NCBI GenBank assembly: GCA_017301995.1
Contig: JAFLEH010000003.1
Location: 124,001 to 188,000 of the forward strand
Length of the DNA: 64,000 bases
Origin: Verrucomicrobiota bacterium
GTDB taxonomy: Bacteria > Verrucomicrobiota > Verrucomicrobiia > Verrucomicrobiales > Akkermansiaceae
Direction: 5' to 3'
Positions 1 to 9,844 of this stretch are shown one piece after another (within the stretch, counting starts at the first letter, position 1; every line of letters starts with the position of its first letter). The position numbers and the translations under genes were made by a program. Under the pieces are notes generated by a model. That model saw only the letters and a list, made by a program, of their open reading frames with translations, was not told the DNA's origin and ran no database searches.

Positions 1-1
1 G

Positions 2-316
2 TTGCCCAACCGCCGCAACATCGTCCTCACCCGCAATCCGGACTGGTCCGCGCCCGGCGTGGAAGCGATCCTCCGTCCGGAGGATCTGTTCACCCTGCCG
101 GAAATCGGCCCGCGCGTGTTTGTCATCGGCGGAGCAGCGGTCTATCAGGAATTCATGCCCCTGCTGGACGAGCTTCTCATCAGCCACCTGGCTGAAGACG
201 TGCCTGGCGACACCTGGTTCCCGCAATTCGAGGATCGGTTCTCCCTCGCGGAAACCATGGAGAACCATCCGGAATTCACCGTGCGCAGGTGGGTGAGGGG
301 CGGGAGGGATGGGTGA
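2..316 (+). CDS. folA: Dihydrofolate reductase, C-terminal part (5' end outside window)
   Basis: This reduces dihydrofolate to tetrahydrofolate with NADPH in the cytoplasm. The visible 104 residues match the C-terminal two thirds of DHFR: 'NIVLTRNP' followed by the cofactor-binding 'VFVIGGAAVYQEFMP' strand-turn-helix with its GG pair, then 'LLISHLAEDVPGDTWFP' and the closing beta hairpin. The reading frame is open to the first base of the window, so the 5' end is cut by the window edge and the TTG at position 2 is not the real start. It stops at 314-316. The following gene lies about 0.5 kb downstream and looks unrelated. Confidence 0.9.
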   Translation: MPNRRNIVLTRNPDWSAPGVEAILRPEDLFTLPEIGPRVFVIGGAAVYQEFMPLLDELLISHLAEDVPGDTWFPQFEDRFSLAETMENHPEFTVRRWVRGGRDG

Positions 317-353
317 CCCGCCACTGAGCATCCATCAGTGCGAATCCCATTGC

Positions 354-524
354 TTATTCGGCATACGGATCCACTGTCTCTATCCGGACCCCACTCATTT
401 TGCTGACAAACTCCAACAAACACGCCCCGTCTTCCTGAGAAACATCGACGACGGTAGGGCTCGATTTCCATTCCGTACCATCGTCGAACCGGATTGACCC
501 GGCGATAGACCGCCACCCTATCAA
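354..524 (-). CDS. Possible small ORF, 56 residues, unknown
   Basis: Reading the minus strand gives an open frame from a TTG at 522-524 to a TAA at 354-356. Its composition is protein-like (segments 'SIRFDDGTEWKSS' and 'LLEFVSKMSGVRIETVDPY'), unlike the Arg/Pro-rich antisense shadows nearby. It has no ATG and no ribosome binding site, and an in-frame stop lies three codons upstream of the TTG. It could be a real small protein, the tail of a decayed gene, or chance. I do not recognise it. Confidence 0.25.
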   Translation of the reverse strand: MIGWRSIAGSIRFDDGTEWKSSPTVVDVSQEDGACLLEFVSKMSGVRIETVDPYAE

Positions 525-598
525 CCCATGCGGTCAAACGGACGCCGATTTGCGCAAATCAATCGGCAAAATCACGGTTCATCCCGCTTACCCAAAGG

Positions 599-702
599 GT
601 GAAAGCCCCAAATTCCTTAATCCCCTCAAAATCAACGTCCATTTGCGTTAATCTGCGGTTCATTCTCCTTCTTTGTGATCTCGTGGTTCGTGCTTTTTGC
701 CC
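599..702. repeat. Dispersed-repeat-like intergenic segment
   Basis: Read on the minus strand this contains 'AACCGCAGATTAACGCA', followed further on by a run about an expected protein product that is not a real gene. Sequences of this style are, from memory, common degenerate intergenic repeats in verrucomicrobial and other bacterial genomes. The stretch has no convincing ORF of its own and lies upstream of the dehydrogenase gene. The rest of the 317-810 gap shows nothing else I can support, apart from the small minus-strand ORF. Confidence 0.35.
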
Positions 703-810
703 GGCGGCCGCCAGTTTCGCCTCAGCGCGTCGTAAGGTCTTGCCTCGGTGCGCCGATTTTCTACACTTCCCGTGTCCGACGGTTTTCACCAACCCCAACC
801 TAACAAAAAT

Positions 811-1896
811 ATGTCCGAGTTCCTCGTCATTCCCCGCCACGCCCATGACCAATTGGTGTCCAAAGCCTATCAGTCCCGCGGTTTCACCGCCGACGAAGCC
901 GCCGAAGGGGCCAAGCTCGCCGCCGAAGCGGCCCGCCACGGGATCCGCACCCACCACGCGCTCAAGGCGCTGCACCTCGACCACCTGTTCGGCTCGGCCG
1001 CGGGCGGTTGCACACCCGGCGCGGAAATCGAAGTACTGCCCACCCGTTTCGCCGCTTCCGAACGCTGGAACGCCAACAAGAAGCTCGGGCAATCGGTGGC
1101 CTACCGCGCCATCAACCGCGCCATCGAACTGGCCGACGAATACGGCATCGCGCAGATCGCGGTGGACAACGCGTTCCACTATCTGTGGGGCGGCGGCTAT
1201 GTGATGGAAGCCGCCGAACGCGGATACTTCGCTTATACCAATTGCACTTCGGCGCTGGCGGAAGTCGTGCCTTTCGGCGGAAAGTTTCCCACCCTCGGCA
1301 CCAATCCGCACTCCTGGGGCATTCCGACCACCGAGGCCAACGGTTTTCCGATCGTGATCGACTGGGCCACCTCCACCGTCGCCATGGGCCGGGTGCAGGC
1401 GCTCAAACGCGAGGGCAAACAACTTCCGCCTGGAGCCGCCGTTGACGCCAACGGCCAACCGACCACCGATCCTGACAAAGTCGCCTCGCTGCTGCCCTTC
1501 GGCGCGCACAAGGGCTACGGACTATCCCTCATCAACGAGCTGTTTGCCGCGTTGATCGGCGGATCCCTTCCCACCCTGCGGGGACGGAAATTCCCGGATG
1601 GCGAGAAAAACACGCCCGCGTTTTACTTCCAGGTGATCCATCCGGAAGCGCTATCGGGCGGAGATTTCGCCTGCGGCCGCAACCAGCGGGACAATCTGAA
1701 AGCGGTAATCGCCGACATTCTGGGCCACGGCAACGAAACCTCCATGCTACCCGGCCAAATCGAGGCCGACGCCCGCAAGCGTTCCGACGCCGCCGGTGGT
1801 TTGCTTTTCACCGCCGCCGAGGTCGCGGAGTTCCACGAGCTCGCCGCGGAACTCGGACTTCCCGCCTGGGACATCGCAACCCTTCCGCGGGCCTAA
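811..1896 (+). CDS. Ldh2-family NAD(P)-dependent dehydrogenase (malate/lactate/ureidoglycolate type)
   Basis: A 361-residue cytoplasmic oxidoreductase of the malate/L-lactate/sulfolactate/ureidoglycolate dehydrogenase family (COG2055 type), which is unrelated to the classical Rossmann-fold LDH. Family landmarks visible are 'ARHGIRTHHA' near residue 42 (the usual SHG-like N-terminal motif), 'PFGGKFPTLGTNP' near residue 155 (the conserved GG...LGTNP loop) and 'PFGAHKGYGLSLINELF' near residue 230 (conserved HKG-GL). Length is normal. I chose the ATG at 811 because upstream codons in frame are not protein-like. There is no Shine-Dalgarno sequence (leader 'CCTAACAAAAAT'). The substrate cannot be told from sequence. 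It ends at 1896, just before the CotH protein gene. Confidence 0.88.
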   Translation: MSEFLVIPRHAHDQLVSKAYQSRGFTADEAAEGAKLAAEAARHGIRTHHALKALHLDHLFGSAAGGCTPGAEIEVLPTRFAASERWNANKKLGQSVAYRAINRAIELADEYGIAQIAVDNAFHYLWGGGYVMEAAERGYFAYTNCTSALAEVVPFGGKFPTLGTNPHSWGIPTTEANGFPIVIDWATSTVAMGRVQALKREGKQLPPGAAVDANGQPTTDPDKVASLLPFGAHKGYGLSLINELFAALIGGSLPTLRGRKFPDGEKNTPAFYFQVIHPEALSGGDFACGRNQRDNLKAVIADILGHGNETSMLPGQIEADARKRSDAAGGLLFTAAEVAEFHELAAELGLPAWDIATLPRA

Positions 1897-1954
1897 CATC
1901 CCAATTTCGCGGCTTGCCAAGAACGCTGGGAATCATAGAGTTGCGGGTCTGCCC

Positions 1955-4900
1955 GTGACTTCCACGCCCCAAAGAAACCCAACCACACCCCGGATTCTCC
2001 GAGTCCGGGAATCAGGATCGTTTCGTGCAACCGGCTTGCCCGGACTGCTGGCGGCCGCGCTCATGGTTGCCCACGCGCATGGCACGCAGGTCTATGTGGA
2101 TGCCACCTCCGGATCGTCGGGAAACACCCGCAACAACGCCACCAATTCGCGGAACGACTGGGCCACCGGCGGTACCACAAGCTCCACTTTCAACGACGAC
2201 AAGTGGGGCTACCGGATCAACACCGGCGTGGCAGCGGTAACCTATGGCCTGACCTGCTACGAAATCGGAACCTCCGAAGACGACCTGCCCATCCGCACGG
2301 AAGTGACCGGCCTTTCGCCCAACACTACTTATTCCGGCATCCGCGTCTATTTCATCGGCCGGGCCAACGTGCCGAACGCAAGCGGAAATATCTGGCCGAT
2401 CGACGCAAGCAGCGACGGCGCCAACTGGATCACCTGTGCGGATTTCGGCGACGCGGGTTACGCCGGCACCCAGGTGGATGTCTCCAACAACGGCGTGGGC
2501 GCTCCGGTTGCTTCCACCACGGCTAACGAGAAACGGGTGTGGTATCCCTTACCCGACGCCACCACCGATGCCAACGGACGACTGAAGATCTACATCCGGC
2601 GCGGCACCGGATCGAACTCCCGCACGGTCTATGACGGCATCGGCTACGACGATGGAACCGCCGGGCTTCCCGCGGTGGGCTCGGCGACCAGCTCCGCAGT
2701 GCTGAGCACCTCCGCCACTCTGTCAGGAAGCGTGGCGGGCGATGGAAACTCGCCCATCACCGCCCGCGGATTCGTGATATCCACCACCTCCTCCAACCCG
2801 GACCCGTTGCTCAACGGATCAGGCGTGACCGACCTGCCCGTGGCGGGGACCACAGGCGCGTTTTCCCTCGGCGTCGGCAGCCTTGCGCCGGGCACCTCCT
2901 ATTCGTTCAAGGCATACGCCACCAACGCCATCGGGACTTCCTATTCCTCCACCGCGTCATTTGTCACCACAGCGCCCATCGACCCTTACTCCAACTCGGT
3001 CTATATCAGTGAGTTTCTATCGGACAACCCCGGTCCAGTGGTCCTTCAGGGCTCGGTGCTGGATATGGACTCGGATTCGGCCGACTGGATGGAACTTCAC
3101 AACGCCGGCGCCACGGCGGCCGATCTATCCGGATGGAAACTCACCGATGATCCGCTGCAACCCTCGCGGTGGGTCTTTCCGACGGGAATCACATTGCAAC
3201 CCGGCGCCCGCCTGCTGGTCTTCGCCTCCGGAAAAAACCGCCAGCTAAGCACCGTGGAACTCCACACCAATTTCAAACTCGGAAACTCCGGCTTTCTCCA
3301 ACTCTCGCGCCCGGACCCCTCTGGCATCGACGCGGTTCTATCCACCATCTCCTACAACGCCCAAAGCAGCGGCGCCTCGTTCGGTAGCACCACCGTACCG
3401 CCGGATGCGCCGGCATTCGCCTACTTCGCCACACCCACTCCCGGCGCCGCGAACACCACCACCGCCGTGCCCGGTTTTGTCAGCGGAACAACCACCGACA
3501 TCGACCGCGGCCTGTTCACCGACCCGTTTTCCGTAAATATCTCGTGCCCGACCGCGGGCGCCACCATCCTCTACACGCTTGACGGGTCCGTTCCAACTGA
3601 AGGCGGGAGTGCCACGGCATCGATTCCTCCCGCCGATGCCTTTTCCGCGCCATCCGGAGGCCTCACGGTTTCCACCACCACCATCTTGCGCGTCCGCGCG
3701 GTCAAACCCGGATTGGGATCATCGAAAACCGATACACATACCTATATTTTTCCGGCCCATGTTCTCAGCCAGACTTCGCCGCCCGCCCAGTTTCCCGCGG
3801 CGGCGCCATGGAGCCATTATGGAACAGCCGACTGGGCAATGGACCAAAACATCGTGAATCACGCGGATCCCGAAAGCCGCTGCACGGTGGAGGACCTCAT
3901 GGCCATTCCCTCGGTGTCGCTGGTGATGGACTGGACCGAACTCTTCGGCAATCCGGGAATCTATCCGGCGATCGCTCCCGTGCCCGAGGAAGGCCTCGAC
4001 AAAGCGGCCAATCTGGAATTGCTCAACTCGAATGCCAGCGCCTCCGCACCTAACACGGGTGAAACCTTTTCCGCCCAAGGCCGCAGCCACATCTTCGGCG
4101 GCACCAGCCAAGACCGTTGGAAAGTGGACAAACTGTCATTCAATTTCAACGTGGCGGGCTCCGTCAGCACCGGAGTTTACGGCGACACCGCCACCGGCAC
4201 CTACGGCAAGTTCATCCTCGACGCCCGCATGGGCAACACCTGGCTCCACGCCACCGATGACGTCCAGCGCACCCGCGGCGACTACATCCGCGACGAAGTC
4301 GCATCCGAAGCCCAGCGACGAATGGGCTACGCGGGCACCCACTCGCGGCGCATCCATCTCTATCTGAATGGCATGTATTGGGGACTCTACACCCTGCATG
4401 AGAAACCCAGCGCCGATTTCCAGGCGGCCTATCAGGGTGGCAACGCCGACGACTGGGATGTCCTCAAGCATTCACCCCTCCGCGACGACTGCCTGGACAG
4501 CGGCACATTCGTCAACCCCGCGCTTTCCGCCACCGTCAAGACCAACAACACCGCCTACGCCAACTATCAGGCGATGCTCGCCACCGTGGCCACAGGAGTC
4601 GATCTGACCAACAACACCAACTACACGGCGGCCGGAGCCAAATTGGATATCGACGCCTTCATCGATTATATCCTGCTCAATTTCTATCTGGGCAACTTCG
4701 ACTGGTCGCATCAGAATTGGTATGGCTCGTTCCGCCGCAACCATCCGGACGGCCGCTGGCGCTTCCATTCCTGGGATGCCGAGCATGTGCTGCGCGTGCC
4801 CACCGACGAAACGGTCATCACCGGCGGGGCCACCATCACCGACGCCAACCAGGCGAGCTGCCCCACCTTCATCCACCAGCGCCTGACCACCAACGCCGAA

Positions 4901-6448
4901 TACCGGATGCGCTTCGCCGACCGGATGCACAAGCTGTTTTTCAACGGCGGCCTCTTCACCACCGCGTCGCTAACCGACATCTGCAACCGCCAGTTCGCCG
5001 AAATCGATGCCGCCATGCGCTGCGAGTCCGCCCGCTGGGGCGACAACCGCGCGCCCGCCCGCCAGGCGCCTAACACCGGCGTCACCTACACCCGTGGCGT
5101 GGAGTGGCTCAACGAGAAATCCCGGATGCTGGATGGGATCGTTCCGGCCCGCAATCCGCTGATCCTGAATTCGCTGAAAGCGAAAACCAACGCGCTCTAT
5201 CCACGGGTGGAACCCGCCAATGCGGCATCCGCGATCTTCCACGCTCCGTCCTACGCCCAGCACGGCGGCAGGGTGCCGACAGGCTATCAGCTCGCGATTG
5301 CCAACCCGAATGGCGAACTCGGCGCCGTGCTCTACACGCTCGACGGCTCGGACCCGCGCCTCATCGGAGGAGCGGTTTCCCCCGGCGCGCTCACCTACAC
5401 CGATCCGGTGCCTCTGGCCGGATCGGTCACGGTCCGCTCGCGCACTTGCCTGTCCGGCGTGTGGTCGGCCCTCAACGAAGCGACGTTCTCCGTGGGAACC
5501 GTCGCCCCCGCGCCCGGCAACCTGATCATTTCCAAAATCATGTGGAAACCCGCCCCACCCGACGAAACCGATCTTCTATCCGGTTTCACCGATGACTCCG
5601 AGTTCGAGTTTCTGGAGTTGTTCAATCCCGGCGCGTCGCCGGTTGATCTGACCGGCATTGCGATCGATCACGGGTTGGACATCGAACTCACCGGAACCGC
5701 CCCCGCCGAACTCGCTCCGGGCGAGCGCGCGGTCCTCGTGGCCAAGCCTTCCGCCTTCCTCCACCGCTACGGCAACGGCCCGCGGGTGATCGGGAAATTC
5801 ATCAACGGCAGCAACCTCAGCGGCTCCGAGCGGGTCACTCTGACCGATGCCGGCGGAACTGTTCTAACCAGCTTTGTCTATAACAATATCGCCACCAATC
5901 CCTGGCCGAAAACCGAAACCTCCGGCACCGGCGCCGCGCTGGTGCTCGTGAACCCGGAAACCAACCCGGATCCCGCCCAGGGCATCAACTGGCGCGCATC
6001 CCTAACCAACAATCCGGCGCCCGCCGCCGATGACCGACCGAACCTCGCCCAATGGCAAACCGATTGGTTCGGTGGTCCGGTCGATCTATCCGCCGACTCC
6101 GACCACGACGGGCGCCCCAATCTGGTCGAGTTCGCGATGGGACTTGATCCGCTGTCCTCCGACGACGATCCGGCGCGGCTTCCGACCCTATCGGTCGCCA
6201 CCACCGATCCCGGCACCGGTCCGCAGACAGAGGTGACTCTAACCTACCGGCGCCTGCGTTTCCTCGAAACCCTCGACTGGATCGTCGAATCCTCCACCAA
6301 TCTCGGCCTGTGGACGCCCAACCCGCCCGACATGACGCTGGTCTCCATCATCCCGCACAACGACGGCACCGAAACCGTCACCTACCGGGCCATCTCCCCC
6401 GCCGCCACCCCAGCACGCTTTTTCCACCTGCGCGTGGCGACGCGGTGA
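1955..6448 (+). CDS. Secreted CotH-kinase / lamin-tail / chitobiase-like multidomain protein
   Basis: About 1,497 residues from a GTG at 1955. This start gives an Arg-containing N-region followed by a hydrophobic stretch ending 'AHAHG', i.e. a signal peptide. The start is uncertain because the open frame runs back to 1796. In order: a discoidin-like N-terminal part; a lamin-tail domain (about 347-435, 'ADWMELHNAG...DLSGWKLTD'); a chitobiase C-terminal-like domain ('ILYTLDGSVPT', about 530); a CotH-like kinase domain (about 650-950, with 'GMYWGLYTLHEKPS' and 'DAFIDYILLNFYLGNFDW'); a second chitobiase-like domain ('VLYTLDGSDPR'); and a second lamin tail ('FEFLELFNPGASPVDLTG'). It ends with the Asp-rich 'DSDHDGRPNLVEFAMGLDP' segment and a tail ending 'FFHLRVATR', the alternative C-terminal module found in several proteins here. 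Probably extracellular; the target of the kinase-like domain is unknown. Confidence 0.85.
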   Translation: MTSTPQRNPTTPRILRVRESGSFRATGLPGLLAAALMVAHAHGTQVYVDATSGSSGNTRNNATNSRNDWATGGTTSSTFNDDKWGYRINTGVAAVTYGLTCYEIGTSEDDLPIRTEVTGLSPNTTYSGIRVYFIGRANVPNASGNIWPIDASSDGANWITCADFGDAGYAGTQVDVSNNGVGAPVASTTANEKRVWYPLPDATTDANGRLKIYIRRGTGSNSRTVYDGIGYDDGTAGLPAVGSATSSAVLSTSATLSGSVAGDGNSPITARGFVISTTSSNPDPLLNGSGVTDLPVAGTTGAFSLGVGSLAPGTSYSFKAYATNAIGTSYSSTASFVTTAPIDPYSNSVYISEFLSDNPGPVVLQGSVLDMDSDSADWMELHNAGATAADLSGWKLTDDPLQPSRWVFPTGITLQPGARLLVFASGKNRQLSTVELHTNFKLGNSGFLQLSRPDPSGIDAVLSTISYNAQSSGASFGSTTVPPDAPAFAYFATPTPGAANTTTAVPGFVSGTTTDIDRGLFTDPFSVNISCPTAGATILYTLDGSVPTEGGSATASIPPADAFSAPSGGLTVSTTTILRVRAVKPGLGSSKTDTHTYIFPAHVLSQTSPPAQFPAAAPWSHYGTADWAMDQNIVNHADPESRCTVEDLMAIPSVSLVMDWTELFGNPGIYPAIAPVPEEGLDKAANLELLNSNASASAPNTGETFSAQGRSHIFGGTSQDRWKVDKLSFNFNVAGSVSTGVYGDTATGTYGKFILDARMGNTWLHATDDVQRTRGDYIRDEVASEAQRRMGYAGTHSRRIHLYLNGMYWGLYTLHEKPSADFQAAYQGGNADDWDVLKHSPLRDDCLDSGTFVNPALSATVKTNNTAYANYQAMLATVATGVDLTNNTNYTAAGAKLDIDAFIDYILLNFYLGNFDWSHQNWYGSFRRNHPDGRWRFHSWDAEHVLRVPTDETVITGGATITDANQASCPTFIHQRLTTNAEYRMRFADRMHKLFFNGGLFTTASLTDICNRQFAEIDAAMRCESARWGDNRAPARQAPNTGVTYTRGVEWLNEKSRMLDGIVPARNPLILNSLKAKTNALYPRVEPANAASAIFHAPSYAQHGGRVPTGYQLAIANPNGELGAVLYTLDGSDPRLIGGAVSPGALTYTDPVPLAGSVTVRSRTCLSGVWSALNEATFSVGTVAPAPGNLIISKIMWKPAPPDETDLLSGFTDDSEFEFLELFNPGASPVDLTGIAIDHGLDIELTGTAPAELAPGERAVLVAKPSAFLHRYGNGPRVIGKFINGSNLSGSERVTLTDAGGTVLTSFVYNNIATNPWPKTETSGTGAALVLVNPETNPDPAQGINWRASLTNNPAPAADDRPNLAQWQTDWFGGPVDLSADSDHDGRPNLVEFAMGLDPLSSDDDPARLPTLSVATTDPGTGPQTEVTLTYRRLRFLETLDWIVESSTNLGLWTPNPPDMTLVSIIPHNDGTETVTYRAISPAATPARFFHLRVATR

Positions 6449-6484
6449 TGTGGCCGCAGGCCTAACGTCCATTCGCCCGCGTCA

Positions 6485-8626
6485 CTACCAGATGGAATTG
6501 CTGCCGTCGATGTCGCCGAAGTCCACCGGTACCTCTTTGCCACCGCGCAGCCGGATGCGGATACCGCACAGGGCCGGAATGCCGTCGGGCGCCAGAGGCT
6601 CCACGGATTCGATCGGTTGGAGTTCGTCGGGAGTCCACGGCTTGTCGTCGGTGCGGTGGAGCAGGATGGAAATGCAAAGCACGACCGGGCAGGCGGGTTG
6701 CGGCGGATCGGTGCGTGTGACATGGATGACGGTGCATGCCGTTGCCTCGGGGTGGTTGTTATGTTGGGTCACGGTTTCCAACAAGTCCCATCCCTGATAG
6801 ATCGTCAGGGCGAGCTGGCGGCCCGGAATGGCGATCAGAAGGCTGGCCTTTCCGGCGGCTTCCGCGCGACGGATTGCGGGGCGTGCGTCACCGATGTGTG
6901 GCATGGAGAAATGGCCGAGCCGGAAAGTGGCGGGCCGCAGGCGCCTCAACCTATCCACACGGATCTCTCCGCCGGGAATCGGGATGGTGGCCATATCCAC
7001 CGATGGTGGCAAGTGCCCGGCAAACACCCCCTGCCGGTAAAACACCCCGTCACGGAACCCGGCGAGACTGATATGATCGGGTAGCGTCGGTTCGCCGGTT
7101 TCATCGAGCAGGGTCATCGTGTTGGCGATGGCTACGGGGCCGTCCGCCGCCCATGGGAAGGCCGAGTTGTAAACCAGGCGCGAATAGTTGGGGTCCCGGT
7201 CATGGATCTTGCCCGGCCTAACATCGGTGGCACCGCTGGGACCGTGGTTGGTGACGAGGAAGCCGGGGCCCGGCCAGAACTCGGTGCGGGCGTCTCCTGA
7301 TGGAATATCACCCCAGCCGCCCATCTCCTCCCGTGATGTCCAGAACGGATGGTCCTCCGGCAGCGTGAGACAAGTGAAGCCGAGAAACATCCAGTATGGA
7401 CTGGCGGAACAACTGTAGCCCTGGATAACCGCGGGAAACGGTCCGTAGAAACCGAGCGCGGGCACCCCCTGTTGGAAGAAATCCGGATGGGTGACAAACT
7501 GCAGCAGCGCGGCCGAAGCCACCCGGCGCGCGAGGCCCGGCGTCAGAGAGGGATCGGAGTCCCGCCGGAACTGCGCGGCCGCCATCCCCGCGCTGGCTCC
7601 CAGCCGGTAGAGCGCGCTGCGGCCCATCATGATCACATGGCCTTCTCGGCTGAATATCTGCGGATAGTGGCGGATGAAGGCCGCGAATTGCCGGTCGAGG
7701 GCGGCGGCGTGCGTGGGAAGATGGTGGTTTCCATAACGGCTGTTCCAGATGGCGCCGTAGAGTTGGAACACATGGGCCGTGTAGTAGTCGTATCCGGTAT
7801 CGCGATACCATCCGTCCCCGGCGTGCAGCAGGATGAGATGCTCGAGGTGATTCCGCATTGCCTCTTTATCCGCGGGATAGCCGGTTAGATCGAGCAATGT
7901 GAGCATCATCACATTGAACCAGCGCCAGTTGTGGGGAAGCGTGTGACCGACAGCCCACTGCCCTATGGCGGCGGCCATCCGGTCCCGCTCCGTCTGGGTG
8001 AGACGGCACCAGAACGCCTCGGGTGCCAGAAGGCACCACATGGCGAGATTGCCCAACTCGCAGGTCTGCTGCACCTGGGAACGGTAATCGGCGGCGCGGC
8101 CGATGAAGCAATCGCACCGCTCATCGGTGACGAGGCGCAGAAGGTGCAGCTTGTAGTAGTCGATCAGGCGGATACCATTGATAGACAACTCCGGATCCTC
8201 CTTCAGCAAGGGAGCGGCAACATTGAAAGTGCGGGCGATGGCCTCGAAGATGGCGGCGCTTCGCAATTGGCGGGGTGCGGTTTCATTGTTCTCCGGATAC
8301 CCCGGCCCCGGCATTTTCGGCAGGAACATCGGGTCGTCCATGCCCTTCACATGGGAAAACGCGCCCTCCAGGATATGCCTTCCGCAGGCCAGCCACGAGG
8401 CGCGGTCCATGCCGGTGTGCGGTGACAAACTCCGGTTAGACATCGGATTGCGGAACGGGCCGAAGGCTCCGTCGCGGGCGGCCGCCGCCCCCGGTTGCGC
8501 CCAACCGGTAGCCGCGTCCAACCCGGCGGCACCCAAGGTGGCTAGGGAAATTTCCATGAAACCGCGTCGATCCAGCAGGGGGCGTGGCATGGGGTCTGGG
8601 GATTGCCCGGCATGTTTTGGGTGCAT
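6485..8626 (-). CDS. DUF2264-domain protein with Tat-like signal
   Basis: A 713-residue protein whose body matches DUF2264, an all-alpha toroid-like domain seen near polysaccharide-degradation genes. Recognisable stretches include 'PHNWRWFNVMMLTLLD', 'GWYRDTGYDYYTAHVFQLYG' and 'ASPYWMFLGFTCLTLPEDHPFW'. The N-terminus 'RPLLDRRGFMEISLATLGAAG' is a twin-arginine-type export signal. The ATG at 8588-8590 ('MPRPLLDRRGF') would give a more usual Tat n-region than the ATG at 8626. Arg is encoded by the rare AGG in 'DVRPG'. It converges with the CotH gene, with only about 36 bp between them. The exact reaction is unknown; a role in sugar-polymer breakdown is inferred. Confidence 0.8.
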   Translation of the reverse strand: MHPKHAGQSPDPMPRPLLDRRGFMEISLATLGAAGLDAATGWAQPGAAAARDGAFGPFRNPMSNRSLSPHTGMDRASWLACGRHILEGAFSHVKGMDDPMFLPKMPGPGYPENNETAPRQLRSAAIFEAIARTFNVAAPLLKEDPELSINGIRLIDYYKLHLLRLVTDERCDCFIGRAADYRSQVQQTCELGNLAMWCLLAPEAFWCRLTQTERDRMAAAIGQWAVGHTLPHNWRWFNVMMLTLLDLTGYPADKEAMRNHLEHLILLHAGDGWYRDTGYDYYTAHVFQLYGAIWNSRYGNHHLPTHAAALDRQFAAFIRHYPQIFSREGHVIMMGRSALYRLGASAGMAAAQFRRDSDPSLTPGLARRVASAALLQFVTHPDFFQQGVPALGFYGPFPAVIQGYSCSASPYWMFLGFTCLTLPEDHPFWTSREEMGGWGDIPSGDARTEFWPGPGFLVTNHGPSGATDVRPGKIHDRDPNYSRLVYNSAFPWAADGPVAIANTMTLLDETGEPTLPDHISLAGFRDGVFYRQGVFAGHLPPSVDMATIPIPGGEIRVDRLRRLRPATFRLGHFSMPHIGDARPAIRRAEAAGKASLLIAIPGRQLALTIYQGWDLLETVTQHNNHPEATACTVIHVTRTDPPQPACPVVLCISILLHRTDDKPWTPDELQPIESVEPLAPDGIPALCGIRIRLRGGKEVPVDFGDIDGSNSIW

Positions 8627-8712
8627 TGTATCTCAGAATCGATGGTCCACTTCCCGCGCGCCGGGATCCTTGGCAGAAGCAGACAGTGCGAAGGTGTGTC
8701 TGCCCGAACGGA

Positions 8713-9750
8713 TCATGGCTTTTTCTTTCCAAACCGGTTTACCGGAATCACCGCCTGTTTGACTCCGAAATCGATCACGAACCGTAGCGGACCCAGATGG
8801 TTGTTGCCGATGATTCCGCATACTTCGCGATCCTCCACGGTGACGGTTTGCCTGGCTCTGCCATCGGGCAGGAGCACATACCGGAGATTGGGGAGACTCA
8901 CACTGCCGACCGTGGTATCCGGCATGATGGCGTTCTCCGTTCTAACCGTCTTGCCGAGTGTCTTGACAACCTCGCCCGAGGGCTCGCGTTTCAGCGGCTT
9001 GGCGACCGGATGCTCCGCATAGAGGGCGGAGACCGCGGCTCCGGTGTCGACGAGCAGGGCGGCGCGGGTCTCCCCGAATTCCACCGGCAGATAGAGTTTT
9101 CCCGTTTTACCGGTCAGGAGCGTGACCACCCGGCCGCCTTCTTTGTGGAGTTGGCGAAGATAGTCGCCCGGCTTGGCCTGCCGCGGCATGAGGACGCGGC
9201 CTTCTCCGCAGTCCAGAATCATCCGTGAGGGAGTCATGAAGCCACTTCCCAACAGGCCTCCGAGCCGGGCGGGTTTGCCATCGATGGCGGTTTCGGAGAA
9301 CGCCCCCAGATCGGAAAAGGGGAAACGCTGCTTGTTCACGGTGATGCCGCCGGGGAGTTCGATCGATTCGACGAGGCCGGTTGATAGAGCGAACACCTTG
9401 CCATCCGGGCCGATGGCACTGCCGTTTTTGTCCTCCCGCAAGGTGACGCCGAATTCGGCGGCCAAGGGCTTGTGAAAGGCGATGGTGTCCGCGCCCGAAT
9501 CCAGCGCCATCCAGACCGGGTGGCCGTTGACTTTGGCGGACAGGAGATAGTTGTCATTGCGGTCCCTGTGGCTGGGTATGAGCACATGGCCGGCGGGAAC
9601 ATCGGTGGATGCCGGAGTATCCGTTGTTCCGCCCCGCTCCGGAACCGCGGGGTCCGGAGGCAATTGTTCGTTAGAACCGGCGGCATGGCCCGGACACGGC
9701 GCCAGGCAGACAATGAGAGCTACGCGGAACAAAAGCAGGAGTCGGTACAT
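8713..9750 (-). CDS. Single-chain retropepsin-like aspartyl protease with two catalytic motifs
   Basis: 345 residues. The N-terminus is a signal peptide ('MYRLLLLFRVALIVCLAP', cleavage near 'GHAAG'), so it acts outside the cytoplasm. Two aspartyl-protease motifs are visible: 'ALDSGADT' (Asp84) and 'LVDTGAAV' (Asp235). Each is followed by a glycine-rich second strand ('GGLLGSGFM', 'VCGIIGNNHLG'), as expected for two retropepsin half-domains in one chain. This makes a pepsin-like pseudo-dimer within one polypeptide. The start at 9750 is chosen because the signal peptide begins there, although the frame stays open upstream. It lies 94 bp downstream of the beta-repeat gene, on the same strand. 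Its substrate is unknown. Confidence 0.75.
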   Translation of the reverse strand: MYRLLLLFRVALIVCLAPCPGHAAGSNEQLPPDPAVPERGGTTDTPASTDVPAGHVLIPSHRDRNDNYLLSAKVNGHPVWMALDSGADTIAFHKPLAAEFGVTLREDKNGSAIGPDGKVFALSTGLVESIELPGGITVNKQRFPFSDLGAFSETAIDGKPARLGGLLGSGFMTPSRMILDCGEGRVLMPRQAKPGDYLRQLHKEGGRVVTLLTGKTGKLYLPVEFGETRAALLVDTGAAVSALYAEHPVAKPLKREPSGEVVKTLGKTVRTENAIMPDTTVGSVSLPNLRYVLLPDGRARQTVTVEDREVCGIIGNNHLGPLRFVIDFGVKQAVIPVNRFGKKKP

Positions 9751-9844
9751 GGTTTCAGTGGAAGGTCGGTTGGAGCGCGACGCGACGGAAGGGATCCGGC
9801 CGCAACCGCGTGGGTCGGGTTGTGTCACACGGGAGACGGCGGGT

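Noticed and set aside
559..1509. 316-residue minus-strand ORF
   Set aside because: It is antisense to the Ldh2-type dehydrogenase, whose motifs are clear on the plus strand. The product is Gly/Arg/Val-rich and has no domain.
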